From Rhodobacterales bacterium (GTDB lineage Bacteria > Pseudomonadota > Alphaproteobacteria > Rhodobacterales > Rhodobacteraceae), in assembly GCA_002748265.1 (NCBI GenBank), contig PDRY01000014.1, positions 62,001 to 126,000 of the forward strand: a stretch of DNA of 64,000 nt. The letters run 5' to 3'. A program made the position numbers and the translations under genes. Of the stretch, positions 28,693-37,246 are shown in pieces. How positions within the stretch are numbered: the stretch's first letter is position 1; every line of letters starts with the position of its first letter. The notes under the pieces were generated by a model. The model was not told where the DNA came from, did no database searches, and saw only the letters and a program-made list of their open reading frames with translations.

Positions 28693-29678
28693 GCGAACAG
28701 CGTCCTTAGCGCATCGTCGAGCGCAGCATCATCGGTGAAGCAAAGCCGCACCGGCAGTGTCAGAACGCGGGTGCGGAAGGCTTGCGGCAGCCGCACCGCG
28801 TCCTTTTCGGTGGTCACCAATTGCGCTCCGGCCCGTGCCGCGTCGCGCGTCAACCTCGCAAGCAGCGCATCGGTCAGGGGCTGGTGATCGTTCAGCGCGC
28901 GGGTCTCAATCAGATCGGCGCCAAGGCCGCGCAGGGTGGCGAAGAATTTCTCTGGATGACCGATCCCGGCAAAGGCGAGCAGCCTCAACCCCTGCCAGGG
29001 CATTCCCGTCGGCAAAGGCTCCAGCCGGGCCACGGTCCTCGGGACAGAGATCTCCGGGCTCCACTGAGCGGTGAACTGGTCTTGGGCCGCGTCATCGCCG
29101 ATGGAGAGCAGCAGATCGGCCCGATTCAGCCCCGTTCTTACGGGTTCTCGCAAGGGCCCGGCGGGCAGGCAGCGGCCATTGCCGAACCCCCGCGCGGCAT
29201 CGACCACAATGATTGATAAATCCTTGTGCAGAGCCGGGCTCTGAAACCCGTCATCCATGACGATGGCCTGCGCACCTGCCGCCACCGCCGCCCGCGCGCC
29301 TTCGGCACGGTCGCGCGCGACCCAAGTCGGGGCGAAGGCGGACAGGAGGAGAGGCTCATCCCCAACCTCGCTGGCGCTATGCGCCGGGGTGACCTGCACC
29401 GGCCCGGTGAGAGAGCCGCCATACCCCCGGCTGATGACATGCGCCGCGATCCCCAATGCGGAGAGCTTTTCAAGCAAGGCGATCACGGTGGGCGTCTTGC
29501 CGGTCCCGCCGACATTGAGGTTTCCCGCACAGATCACCGGCACAGGGACGCGGGTGGGGGTTGCTTTCGCCAGCCGCCGCGCCGTTCCCTTTGCATATAG
29601 CGCGCCAAGCGGCGCCAGCAGCCGGGCACGCCATCCGGGTTGCGCGGGGGGATCGTACCAGAAACCGGGGGTCTGCAT
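28689..29678 (-). CDS. lpxK: LpxK, tetraacyldisaccharide-1-P 4'-kinase
   Basis: LpxK adds the 4'-phosphate to the lipid A precursor at the inner membrane. The 329-residue product has the hydrophobic N-terminal helix around [13 protein letters not shown], the P-loop [13 protein letters not shown] at about 51-63, SRGYGG, and the DDGFQ motif with catalytic Asp residues. It follows the WaaA-like gene by 15 bp and DUF4170 further upstream, forming an LPS inner-core unit. Its 3' end overlaps regA by 4 bp. Confidence 0.96.
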   Translation of the reverse strand: MQTPGFWYDPPAQPGWRARLLAPLGALYAKGTARRLAKATPTRVPVPVICAGNLNVGGTGKTPTVIALLEKLSALGIAAHVISRGYGGSLTGPVQVTPAHSASEVGDEPLLLSAFAPTWVARDRAEGARAAVAAGAQAIVMDDGFQSPALHKDLSIIVVDAARGFGNGRCLPAGPLREPVRTGLNRADLLLSIGDDAAQDQFTAQWSPEISVPRTVARLEPLPTGMPWQGLRLLAFAGIGHPEKFFATLRGLGADLIETRALNDHQPLTDALLARLTRDAARAGAQLVTTEKDAVRLPQAFRTRVLTLPVRLCFTDDAALDDALRTLFA

Positions 29679-29693
29679 GTTCGGCTCCTTTGC

Positions 29694-30827
29694 CTAGAGC
29701 GCTTTGGTCGGGTCGTCGCGCAGAGTGCCGATCATCTCGGTCACCCGATTGGTGGATGCCGCGCCCTCCGTCGCGATGGCCCAGGCGGCGGTGGCCAGAT
29801 CGGCAGCCTGGTCGGGCGCGATCAGGCTGGCCACGGCCTCCGCTAACTCTTCGGCGTTTCGGATGGGCCAGGAGGCGTGGGTGCTGGCCAGAAGCCGGTA
29901 CTCTGCGGCGAGAGGATCGGGCACCGCGCGGCCGTGGATGGCTGCCGTTCCCAGTGCTGCTGAGGCCATGGGAGATTGCGTTGCACCATCTGAAAGGGTG
30001 CCGCCCATATAGGCGACGGGCGCAAGGCGCAGCCACAGGCCGGTTTCGCCCGCGATGTCGGACAGCAAGACCTGGTGCTGCTCTTCGGGATCCTGTCCGG
30101 CGGCACGGTCGGCATAGTTCAAACCGGACCGCGTGAGAGCCGTCTGGATCGCCGGGTCATCGGCGCGGTCAGGGACCAGAACCAGCATCAAGCGGTGCGC
30201 GCGTCGCAGGGCGCGGCGGTGAGCATCGAGTACCGCGTCGATCTCTTCGGGGGGGACGTCAAGCGCCAGCCAGATCGGACGCTCCGCAATAATGCTGGTC
30301 ATATCCGACAGCTCACGGGGGTCGCAGGAGGGCGCGGGGGCGACGTCTTCGAAGCGGCCGAGCATCTCGACATTGATCGCCCCGGCCCGCCGCAGCCGGG
30401 CGGCGGAGCCTGGCGTGGCCGCCAGAACCTTGGCAAACGCCGCGAGCCGCCGCCGCATCGCGCCCGGCCGCCAGCCCGCGTTGGGCGTGCCGCTTTCGAT
30501 CAGCACCATGGGCACCCCCCGGCGTTCGGCTTCGGAGAGGACAATCGGCGTCAGATCGGGGCCGAGCCAAAGGCCCATATCAGGAGCCCAGCGGCTCAGG
30601 AAATCCTGGGCCTGCTGGCGTCCCTTATCCGGCAAGGACATATGCCGCAGCCCCAGTCTCTCGGCCTCGTCCTTCACGGGGCCGGTCACGATCAGGGCGG
30701 GGGCTTCGTCCTCTTCTTCCATCCGGGTCAGAAGCGCCGCCAGCGTCCGCAGCTCGCGCGGCCAAGCGACATGGGCCCAGATCAGGAAATCTGAGCCACG
30801 CCCCGGAGCTGTGAGAGGATCGGTCAG
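29694..30827 (-). CDS. waaA: WaaA (KdtA)-like Kdo transferase, probable CTG start
   Basis: WaaA adds Kdo to lipid IVA using CMP-Kdo at the inner membrane. From the CTG at 30827 the product has 377 residues; family proteins are near 420. The first ATG in frame (30722) would remove a segment, HVAWPRELRTLAALLTRM, that aligns without gaps with the family motif containing HAASVGEVNAL, including its catalytic Glu (here E25). No ATG, GTG or TTG in frame precedes it after the DUF4170 stop, whereas the CTG has GAGGAG 8 bases upstream and overlaps that stop (CTGA). The C-terminal donor domain (AYMGGTL...ASAALGTAAIHG) is present but divergent. Confidence 0.8.
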   Translation of the reverse strand: MTDPLTAPGRGSDFLIWAHVAWPRELRTLAALLTRMEEEDEAPALIVTGPVKDEAERLGLRHMSLPDKGRQQAQDFLSRWAPDMGLWLGPDLTPIVLSEAERRGVPMVLIESGTPNAGWRPGAMRRRLAAFAKVLAATPGSAARLRRAGAINVEMLGRFEDVAPAPSCDPRELSDMTSIIAERPIWLALDVPPEEIDAVLDAHRRALRRAHRLMLVLVPDRADDPAIQTALTRSGLNYADRAAGQDPEEQHQVLLSDIAGETGLWLRLAPVAYMGGTLSDGATQSPMASAALGTAAIHGRAVPDPLAAEYRLLASTHASWPIRNAEELAEAVASLIAPDQAADLATAAWAIATEGAASTNRVTEMIGTLRDDPTKAL

Positions 30828-31072
30828 CCGCCAAGCTCCTCGGTCGGGGAGGCTTCGCGCTCTTCGTCGCGCAGGCGGTGGAGATGCGCGATGAAGTAGC
30901 GCATATGGGCGTTGTCCACAGTGCGGTGCGCTTCGGCTTTCCAGGCGTCATAGGCGCTGTCATAGTCGGGGAACATGCCGACGATGTGGATGTCCTGAAC
31001 ATCCTTGAATTCCGTTTTGGTCGGGTCGGTCAGTTCGCCGCCGAAAACCAGGTGCAGGCGCTGTTCGCTCAT
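30824..31072 (-). CDS. DUF4170 small protein
   Basis: This 82-residue cytoplasmic protein has a compact domain with LHLVFGGEL near the start, VGMFPDYDSAYDAWKAEA and VDNAHMRYFIAHLHRL, matching alphaproteobacterial DUF4170 proteins. Function is unknown. I chose the ATG at 31072 because GGGAG lies 7 bases upstream. It is directly upstream of and overlaps the WaaA-like gene, and family members sit beside Kdo transferase and lpxK genes, which suggests a link to LPS core synthesis. Confidence 0.85.
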   Translation of the reverse strand: MSEQRLHLVFGGELTDPTKTEFKDVQDIHIVGMFPDYDSAYDAWKAEAHRTVDNAHMRYFIAHLHRLRDEEREASPTEELGG

Positions 31073-31144
31073 GGGTGTCTCCCTCGCGGTGTTGTGTGAC
31101 ACAGGTAGTCGGTTGGCCGCGCGCTCTCAACCCGTGGGATGGAG

Positions 31145-31609
31145 TCAGGCGGCCAGAACCCGGACGTCCAGCCGGGCATAGCTGGCCTCTACCCCCTGTG
31201 CCATGCCGGTTTTCGCCACCATGTCCCGCACCTCTTCGGAGGGGTAGGAGATCGTCATCACCACCCGCGTGCCGGTGTCGGTCGGGGTGAAGGTCGTTTC
31301 GATGGTGCTCTGCTGGTCGGGCCAGTCGTCGAAGGATTCGGTGTGCTGGATCCGCGCTTCGGGCTCGATCTCGATGATCGTGCCGCGCAGGCCCATGTCA
31401 CCCTGCTCCGTCCGCCAGACATAACGCAAGGCGCCGCCGGGGCGCGGGTCCAGCTCGCAGACCGGCATGGGATCATCCATCGGGCCGGTCATCCATTGGC
31501 GGATCAGATCAGGCGTCGTGAAGGCGCGCCAGACCTTGGCCGGGGGCGCCGCGAAATCGCGGGTGATGCGGATCGTGTCCGGGCTGGGCTGGGTCACAAT
31601 GGCAGTCAT
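31145..31609 (-). CDS. SRPBCC (AHSA1-type) domain protein
   Basis: The 154-residue product has the START/Bet v1-like fold of the activator-of-Hsp90 homology family: ITRDFAAPPAKVWRAFT at the start, WRTEQGDMGLRGTI in the middle, and a C-terminal helix. Such proteins bind hydrophobic ligands; none can be named here. It begins 3 bp after an ArsR-type regulator, and this pairing is very common in bacteria, suggesting a common regulon. Confidence 0.88.
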   Translation of the reverse strand: MTAIVTQPSPDTIRITRDFAAPPAKVWRAFTTPDLIRQWMTGPMDDPMPVCELDPRPGGALRYVWRTEQGDMGLRGTIIEIEPEARIQHTESFDDWPDQQSTIETTFTPTDTGTRVVMTISYPSEEVRDMVAKTGMAQGVEASYARLDVRVLAA

Positions 31610-31612
31610 GGG

Positions 31613-31921
31613 TCATTCCTCCAGAAGGGCGTCGAGCCGAGCGAAGTTGGCGTCGAAAGTGGTTTGAAGCTGGGTGAGCCAGTCGCGCACCTCTCTCATC
31701 CGCGTCGCATTCAGGCGGCGCGGGCGGGCCGAACCCTTGATCCGGGTTTCAATCAGACCGGCGTCTTCCAGAACCTTCAGGTGCCGCGACACGGCAGGCT
31801 GGCTGATCGGGAAGGGCGCCGCGATTTCGGCCACGCTGGCTTCGCCGTGGGCGGCCAGATGGGCCAGAATCGCGCGGCGGGTCGGATCGGCGAGAGCAGT
31901 AAAGGCGGTATCGAGAGGCAT
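31613..31921 (-). CDS. ArsR-family winged-helix repressor
   Basis: The 102-residue product has the classic ArsR core: MPLDTAFTALADPTRRAILAHL, then the recognition helix ISQPAVSRHLKVLEDAGLI. No metal-binding Cys pairs are visible, so it is probably not a metal sensor. I chose the ATG at 31921 with GGAG 6 bases upstream; a TTG at 31933 is less likely. It drives itself and the AHSA1 gene from a promoter in the AT-rich stretch at 31.94-31.97 kb. Confidence 0.9.
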   Translation of the reverse strand: MPLDTAFTALADPTRRAILAHLAAHGEASVAEIAAPFPISQPAVSRHLKVLEDAGLIETRIKGSARPRRLNATRMREVRDWLTQLQTTFDANFARLDALLEE

Positions 31922-31944
31922 GGGCGGCTCCAAGGGCTCACCCT

Positions 31945-31967
31945 TTATAACACATAAGTTATATAAC
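31945..31967. promoter_or_regulatory. Candidate ArsR operator
   Basis: TTATAAC (31945-31951) and GTTATAT (31958-31964) form an inverted repeat with a 6-bp spacer, and GTTATATAAC (31958-31967) is itself a perfect palindrome. AT-rich dyads of this size just upstream of an arsR gene are typical operators. It overlaps the end of the neighbouring phosphatase gene. Confidence 0.6.
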
Positions 31968-32735
31968 GGATAGTCTTTTCAGGAAATCGCCATGGGAGGG
32001 CCCGGCGGCCAGTACGCCTTTGGCCTTCGGAAAGGCGGCGTTGAACCGCAGGCCGTTGCCCAGGCGATCCGTGACGATCCCGCCCGCCTCTTCGATCAGG
32101 AGTGCGCCTGCTGCGATGTCCCACTCCCAGGCGTCGCGCAGCGTCAGCAGCGCGTCGTAGCGCCCCTGCGCGACCAGAGCCATGCGGGTCGCGATGGCGG
32201 GCCGGAAGCTGCGCCGCACCTGAGGAACCCCGCCGGGCCAGTTCTGCGGCTCCATGAAGCGATGGGTGGTCAGCATTGAGGCGCCATCGGCTTGAGGCTG
32301 CGGGCTGACACGGATCGGATCGCCATTCAGCGTGGCGCCCTGCCCCCGTGCCGCGGCAAAAAGTTCACCCGTCACCGGCAGGAAAACGACCGCAGCGGTT
32401 ACGACGCCCCGTTCTGCCACGGCGAGCGCATGCGCCCAGCTGTCTTCCTGAGCGATGAAAGCGCGCGTACCGTCGATGGGATCGAGGATAAAGACCCGAT
32501 CCATGTCCAGGCGAGCCTTGTCGTCGTCGGTTTCCTCGGACAGCCAGCCGTAATCGGGACGCTCCGCCAGAAGGTGACTGCGCAGAGCGGCATCGACCTC
32601 AAGGTCGGCCTCTGTCACCGGACCGGCATTGTCGGCCTTGTCCCACACCTTGGGCGCGGCGCGGAAGTGGCGCAGAGCGATGTCGCCCGCGCGCTCCGCT
32701 GCACTCAGCAGCAGGTCGAGATCACGCGCCGGCAA
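31959..32735 (-). CDS. Inositol-monophosphatase-family phosphatase
   Basis: The 258-residue product has the metal-binding motifs of the IMPase/CysQ superfamily: the Glu-Glu pair in LSEETDDD, FILDPIDGTRAF, and the C-terminal WEWDIAAGALLIEEAGG. These enzymes hydrolyse inositol-1-phosphate or 3'-phosphoadenosine 5'-phosphate. The DPIDGTRAFI form occurs in both classes, so I do not name the substrate. It overlaps the 3' end of pmbA by 14 bases and is probably its operon partner. Confidence 0.88.
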   Translation of the reverse strand: MPARDLDLLLSAAERAGDIALRHFRAAPKVWDKADNAGPVTEADLEVDAALRSHLLAERPDYGWLSEETDDDKARLDMDRVFILDPIDGTRAFIAQEDSWAHALAVAERGVVTAAVVFLPVTGELFAAARGQGATLNGDPIRVSPQPQADGASMLTTHRFMEPQNWPGGVPQVRRSFRPAIATRMALVAQGRYDALLTLRDAWEWDIAAGALLIEEAGGIVTDRLGNGLRFNAAFPKAKGVLAAGPSHGDFLKRLSVI

Positions 32736-34068
32736 GGGTCAGCCCTTCTTCGATCAGAAGCGACGGAATCACGCGGGACAACCAGGGCCGCCCGTCATTG
32801 GCAGGCACGATCTTGCGCAGCATGTCCGGCAGGGATCCGGCGATGGTGACTTCGCTCACCGGGTGGATGATCTCTCCGTTTTCGACCCAGAACCCGGAGG
32901 CGCCGCGGGAATAATCCCCGGTGTTGGGGTTGATGGTCGATCCGATCATGCTGGTGACGATCAGCCCCGTGCCCATCCGCGCGATCAGGTCGTCGCGGCT
33001 GTTTGCGCCGGGGGTCAGGGTCAGATTGCCGACGCTGGGATGCGGCGTGCCCGAAACGGAACGCGCGGCGCTCGCGGTCGATGTCAGCCCCAGCTTGCGC
33101 GCGGCAGACAGATCCAGCGTCCAGCCGGTGAGCCGCCCATCCGCGACGATCTGGCGGGGGGCGGTCGCCAGCCCTTCGGCATCGAAGGGGCGCGATCCGG
33201 GGATACGGGGGCGGTGCGGGTCTTCGACCAGGTCGAGCCCTTCGGGCAGGACCAGCTCTCCGTCTTTGCCCAGCAGCCAGGACGCCCCGCGCGCGATCAT
33301 CGCACCATTGGCGGCGGCCAGAAGGTGGCCGATCAGGCTTGAGCTGACGCGTTCGTCAAACAGCACCTTGCATGGGCCGGTCGCGGGTTTGCGCGGCGCC
33401 TGCCGGGCGACGGCACGCTCTCCGGCGGTGCGGCCGATCTCGGCGGGCTTGCGCAGATCACTGGCATGGGCACGGCTGTCGTGATCGTAGTCCCGTTCCA
33501 TCCCCGTGCCGGAGCCGGAAATGGCGGAGACGCTGACATAGGTCTGGCTGCGGGCATAGCCGCCGGAAAACCCGTTGGAGGCCGCCAGGTGCAGCGCCCG
33601 CAGCGCGTGGCCTGCGCTTGCGCCTTCAGTCTGGGTGACGCCCTCCACGTCTTGCGCGGCGGCTTCGGCGGTGAGCGCCATGTCGCGGAGGGTGTCCGGC
33701 TCGGGGGCGCCGTCCGGGTCGACCAGGTCAAGCGCCTCGGTATCCCAGCCCTGCGCGATCTGGCCCGCATCGGCCAGCCCGGAGAACGGGTCCTCGGGCG
33801 CCTCGCGGGCCATGGCCACGGCCCGCGAGGCCATGGTGGTGAGCGTGTCATCCCGGATGTCCGAAGACGACACCACCGCGCTGCGTTGCCCGACAAAGAC
33901 CCGCAGCCCGGCCTCGATCGCCTCGGCGCGTTCGGCATGTTCCATGGCACCGGACCGCACCCCGATATCGACAGACTGCGCCTCGGTCACGAGCGCATCG
34001 GATCCGTCGGCTCCGGCCTTTGCGGCGGCGTCGAGCAGTCGGTGGGCAAGGGTGGAAAGGTCGGACAT
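32722..34068 (-). CDS. pmbA: PmbA/TldE-family metalloprotease subunit
   Basis: TldE (PmbA) partners with TldD in a protease that matures microcin B17 and other peptides and helps degrade CcdA. The 448-residue product has the TldE-type C-terminal core GTGLIVTSMIGSTINPNTGDYSRGASGFWVENG and lacks the HExxxH zinc motif of TldD, as expected. The partner tldD is not in this window. I chose the ATG at 34068 with GGAG 5 bases upstream. Confidence 0.92.
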   Translation of the reverse strand: MSDLSTLAHRLLDAAAKAGADGSDALVTEAQSVDIGVRSGAMEHAERAEAIEAGLRVFVGQRSAVVSSSDIRDDTLTTMASRAVAMAREAPEDPFSGLADAGQIAQGWDTEALDLVDPDGAPEPDTLRDMALTAEAAAQDVEGVTQTEGASAGHALRALHLAASNGFSGGYARSQTYVSVSAISGSGTGMERDYDHDSRAHASDLRKPAEIGRTAGERAVARQAPRKPATGPCKVLFDERVSSSLIGHLLAAANGAMIARGASWLLGKDGELVLPEGLDLVEDPHRPRIPGSRPFDAEGLATAPRQIVADGRLTGWTLDLSAARKLGLTSTASAARSVSGTPHPSVGNLTLTPGANSRDDLIARMGTGLIVTSMIGSTINPNTGDYSRGASGFWVENGEIIHPVSEVTIAGSLPDMLRKIVPANDGRPWLSRVIPSLLIEEGLTLAGA

Positions 34069-34145
34069 GGGAACTCCGGTCATGTGGTCCATCCGGGGTA
34101 GCCCGGCGGGACCGCTCAGGCAAGCCGCGCCTGCCCCAACGCAAA

Positions 34146-34172
34146 GCGGCGCCTGCTGGGTGCAGGCGCCGC
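34146..34172 (-). terminator. Rho-independent terminator after the DUF2125 gene
   Basis: GCGGCGCCTGC (34146-34156) pairs perfectly with GCAGGCGCCGC (34162-34172). On the minus strand the stem is followed by TTTGCG, so it ends DUF2125 transcription before pmbA. Confidence 0.8.
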
Positions 34173-34191
34173 TGTCAGTCTCTCGAAAGGC

Positions 34192-35721
34192 TTACTTGAG
34201 CCGCTGACCGTTGGCGAAGACCTGACCGCCTTCCTTGAACTCGATATCCGAGCTCAGCGCGTCATCGCCGGTGGGCTTGGCGAACATGCCCATCATCATG
34301 CGGCCCATCATGGCCTGATCTTCCGGGATCAGACCCATCTTGATCAGGTTGTCGATCAGGCCATTGGCGCCTTCGGCCGTGAGGTTGATCGCGCCGATGG
34401 GAGCGGGCATGCCGGGATAGGAGGTCATGTCGTTCTTGTCGAACTCCACTTCGCCCGAACCGTTGACCTTCAATCCAACCGCGTCGATTTCGAGCGCGGT
34501 GATCTTGGCGGTGTAGGGATCGAAGGGCACTTCGTTCATGGCGGTCGCGTCCGGGTCGGTCACATCAAACAGCGCCTTGACCATGGCCTCTACACCGATG
34601 CGCAGCGTCGCCGGATCGCGCGGCAGGTTTTCACCCGGATCCAACAGGTTCCAGATGCCGTCATTCACTGCGAGATCAGCAATGTCGACGGACAACGCGG
34701 CGCGTTCGGGCTCTTCGTTCGGGCCGAAGGGTATGGCGAAGCCCAAGCCAAACTCAGATGCGCTCACGTCGATCGGGAAGGGCATCTGGGCGGCGGTGAT
34801 CGACATCTTCATGTCGCGGGACGCGCCATCCATGGAGAAACCGTCGGTCGACATCGCCAATGCGAAGGATTCTCCGCCGCCGCTAGCGGATACGGACACC
34901 GGACCGTCGGGCGTTTCTGCTTCGACCTGGTAGCTGCCTGCGCCCGTATTGTAGCGAATATCCATGGCCAGCCCTTCGGGATAGACGTCCATGTCTTCGT
35001 TCTGACCGAAGTCTTTCGGGAAGGCTACAAAGCCTTCGATGGCAAGCTCGTCAAGCGCGCCGACCATCTTGAAGCTGCCGTCTTCCATGGAGACATCGGC
35101 ATTGAAGGCCATGTTGGCCATGCTGCCTTCGGTTTCGATGCGGATCACATCGCCCGTCTCGACCGTGAACCAGCCCTTGCCGTCGTTCAGAACGGCCTGG
35201 GTCGGACCATTGACCTTGCCTTCACCTTTGACGATCTCGTCAAGAGCCATGCGCGTGGAGCTGAAGGAGAATTCGTGGCGCTGCGATTCGGGCGTGCCGC
35301 TGATCTTGTCCTCATAGTCGGTCATGTCGATCGACATCTTGATTTCGAACGGATCGGTGTAGGTATCCTCACCGCCCAGCACCATGCTCATCGGGGCGCC
35401 GTAGGTCATGGTGACGGTGCCGTCACCGTTATCGGTGAAGCGCATCTCGGGATAGGTGACGGTGTTGTACTGGCGGCTTTTCATCACCTCACCGAACATC
35501 TCTTCCTCGCTCGAAATGTCGGAGGAGATGACAACATCGCGCACGACCAGCGTGTCGCCTTCGGTTTCGGTGGCGCCCACGGTGCTTTCGGCGCCCGGCG
35601 CCATGGTCATCATCGTCAGGGTCTGATCCCAGACCTGCTGCGGGGTGAGGTCCGCCCAGACCGGCGAAGCCAGAGCCGTAGAGGCCAGAAGCGCCGCGGA
35701 AACGGTGTGCAAACGGGTCAT
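34192..35721 (-). CDS. DUF2125 exported protein
   Basis: The 509-residue product starts with a clear signal peptide (residues 1-23, ending SPVWA) and is then acidic and rich in beta-strand-like repeats, matching DUF2125 proteins of the Rhodobacterales. No catalytic motif is visible. Several stretches of alternating hydrophobic and polar residues and a Met-rich C-terminal part (MMGRMMMGMF) are present. It is predicted to be periplasmic. The gene is monocistronic with its own terminator. Function is unknown. Confidence 0.8.
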   Translation of the reverse strand: MTRLHTVSAALLASTALASPVWADLTPQQVWDQTLTMMTMAPGAESTVGATETEGDTLVVRDVVISSDISSEEEMFGEVMKSRQYNTVTYPEMRFTDNGDGTVTMTYGAPMSMVLGGEDTYTDPFEIKMSIDMTDYEDKISGTPESQRHEFSFSSTRMALDEIVKGEGKVNGPTQAVLNDGKGWFTVETGDVIRIETEGSMANMAFNADVSMEDGSFKMVGALDELAIEGFVAFPKDFGQNEDMDVYPEGLAMDIRYNTGAGSYQVEAETPDGPVSVSASGGGESFALAMSTDGFSMDGASRDMKMSITAAQMPFPIDVSASEFGLGFAIPFGPNEEPERAALSVDIADLAVNDGIWNLLDPGENLPRDPATLRIGVEAMVKALFDVTDPDATAMNEVPFDPYTAKITALEIDAVGLKVNGSGEVEFDKNDMTSYPGMPAPIGAINLTAEGANGLIDNLIKMGLIPEDQAMMGRMMMGMFAKPTGDDALSSDIEFKEGGQVFANGQRLK

Positions 35722-35850
35722 GCGAATGTCCTTTCGGTTTAGAAATCGCCGCCATAGGGCGCACGATCCGGTCTGGGGTCAAGTTCGGGTTTTCAGGACC
35801 CTGACCCTCTGCGATAGGTATGTAGTACTTATCTGGGTGGAGAAAAGCAC

Positions 35851-36600
35851 ATGAAGATGACAGGACGTGTTGTTGTAATCGCCGGAGCCAGTCGCGGCAT
35901 CGGCGCAGCGGCTGCCCGCGCTTTTGTGGCCAACGGGGATAAGGTCGTTTTGCTGGCGCGCAGCAAGAAACCCTTGCGCGCGCTGACGGATGAGCTTGGC
36001 GAAAATGCGCTCGGCTTTACCTGCGACGTGCGGGATTTCGCTCAGGTCGAACAGGCGATTCTGTCCGGGGTCGAGACTTTCGGCGGCTGTGATGTGCTTG
36101 TGAATAACGCGGGCGTTGTCGAACCTATCGGCGCGCTAGACAGCATTGATCCGAAAGCCTGGGGCGATCAGATTGATGTCAATCTTAAGGGCGTCTTCAA
36201 CGGCATTCGCGCGGTGCTCCACCTGATGCTGGCCTCGGGCGGAGGGACCGTCATCAACGTGTCCTCGGGGGCGGCGCATGGGCCCTACGAGGGATGGTCG
36301 GGATACTGCACGTCCAAGGCCGGGGTCTACATGCTGACGCGCCAACTGCACCAGGAATACGGGGATCAAGGGATCCGGGCGCTTGGCCTGTCTCCCGGAA
36401 CGGTCGCGACGGAGATGCAGCGGGTGATCAAGTCATCCGGCGTGGGTCCCGTGGCGCAGATGGAGTGGGAAGATCACGTTCCCCCGGAATGGCCCGCGAA
36501 AGCGATGCTGTGGATGACAACGCCCGAAGCCGATCCGTGGCTGGGCGATGATCTTCGCCTGCGCGATCCCGAAATCCTCAGCAAGGTGGGCCTGGCATGA
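35851..36600 (+). CDS. Short-chain dehydrogenase/reductase
   Basis: The 249-residue product has the classical SDR motifs: the coenzyme-binding GASRGIGAA at about 13-21, NNAGVV, the catalytic Ser in INVSSGAA, and YCTSK holding Tyr and Lys. Arg/Ser residues after the second strand suggest NADPH. GGAG precedes the ATG. It overlaps the crotonase gene (ATGA), so the two act in one unit. The substrate is not predictable. Confidence 0.92.
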   Translation: MKMTGRVVVIAGASRGIGAAAARAFVANGDKVVLLARSKKPLRALTDELGENALGFTCDVRDFAQVEQAILSGVETFGGCDVLVNNAGVVEPIGALDSIDPKAWGDQIDVNLKGVFNGIRAVLHLMLASGGGTVINVSSGAAHGPYEGWSGYCTSKAGVYMLTRQLHQEYGDQGIRALGLSPGTVATEMQRVIKSSGVGPVAQMEWEDHVPPEWPAKAMLWMTTPEADPWLGDDLRLRDPEILSKVGLA

Positions 36601-37199
36601 TCCAAGTTTCCGAACGCGACGGCGCGACGGTTCTGACCCTGAACCGCCCCGACAAGGCCAATGCCCTATCCCCTGAGATGCTGGAGCAGCTTTGCGAGGC
36701 GGTCGAGACCGCGCGTGAAGCGCCTGCGCTGATCCTGACCGGGTCCGGCAAGGTGTTCTGCGCCGGGGCCGATCTGGAGGCTGCGAAAGCGGGCCTTGCG
36801 ACCTCCCCGCTGTGGGAGAGGCTGTCGGGCGCGGTTGCGCGCCACACCGGCCTGACCATCGCCGCTCTGAACGGGACAGCCGCAGGCGGCGCCATGGGGA
36901 TGGTGCTGGCCTGTGATCTGCGCGTGGCGGTGCCGGGGGCGAAACTGTTCTACCCGGTGATGCGCCTGGGGTTCCTGCCGCAGCCGTCGGATCCGATCCG
37001 CCTTGCGGCGATTGCCGGAGCCTCGCGGGCCAGGATGATCCTGATGGCCGGGCAGAAGATCGAAGCGCAAGAGGCGCTAGGCTGGGGTCTGCTTGACCGG
37101 ATCTGTGATGATCCTCTGGCCGAAGCGGTCGCGCTTGCCCAGGACAGCCTTGCGGCGGATCCGGCCCATGCGCGGGCGATCAAGGCTATGATCCGCTAA
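36597..37199 (+). CDS. Crotonase-fold protein without the hydratase glutamates
   Basis: The 200-residue product is an enoyl-CoA hydratase/isomerase superfamily member: oxyanion-hole motif FCAGADL at about 54-60 and the second hole AAGGAMG near 95-101. Aligned without gaps to rat enoyl-CoA hydratase, the catalytic Glu144 is Gly101 and Glu164 is Val121. It is also about 60 residues shorter than usual, lacking much of the C-terminal trimerisation helices. Hydratase activity is therefore unlikely; another CoA-ester chemistry or a binding role is more likely. It is coupled to an SDR gene. Confidence 0.85.
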   Translation: MIQVSERDGATVLTLNRPDKANALSPEMLEQLCEAVETAREAPALILTGSGKVFCAGADLEAAKAGLATSPLWERLSGAVARHTGLTIAALNGTAAGGAMGMVLACDLRVAVPGAKLFYPVMRLGFLPQPSDPIRLAAIAGASRARMILMAGQKIEAQEALGWGLLDRICDDPLAEAVALAQDSLAADPAHARAIKAMIR

Positions 37200-37208
37200 G
37201 GCGGACAA

Positions 37209-37241
37209 AGAAAAACGGCCCGAACCTTGGGTCCGGGCCGT
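37209..37241 (-). terminator. Terminator after hemY (possibly bidirectional)
   Basis: ACGGCCCG (37215-37222) pairs with CGGGCCGT (37234-37241), and on the minus strand is followed by TTTTTCTTT. It ends the hemD-mic60-hemY transcript and may also stop the crotonase transcript. Confidence 0.85.
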
Positions 37242-37246
37242 TCCGA

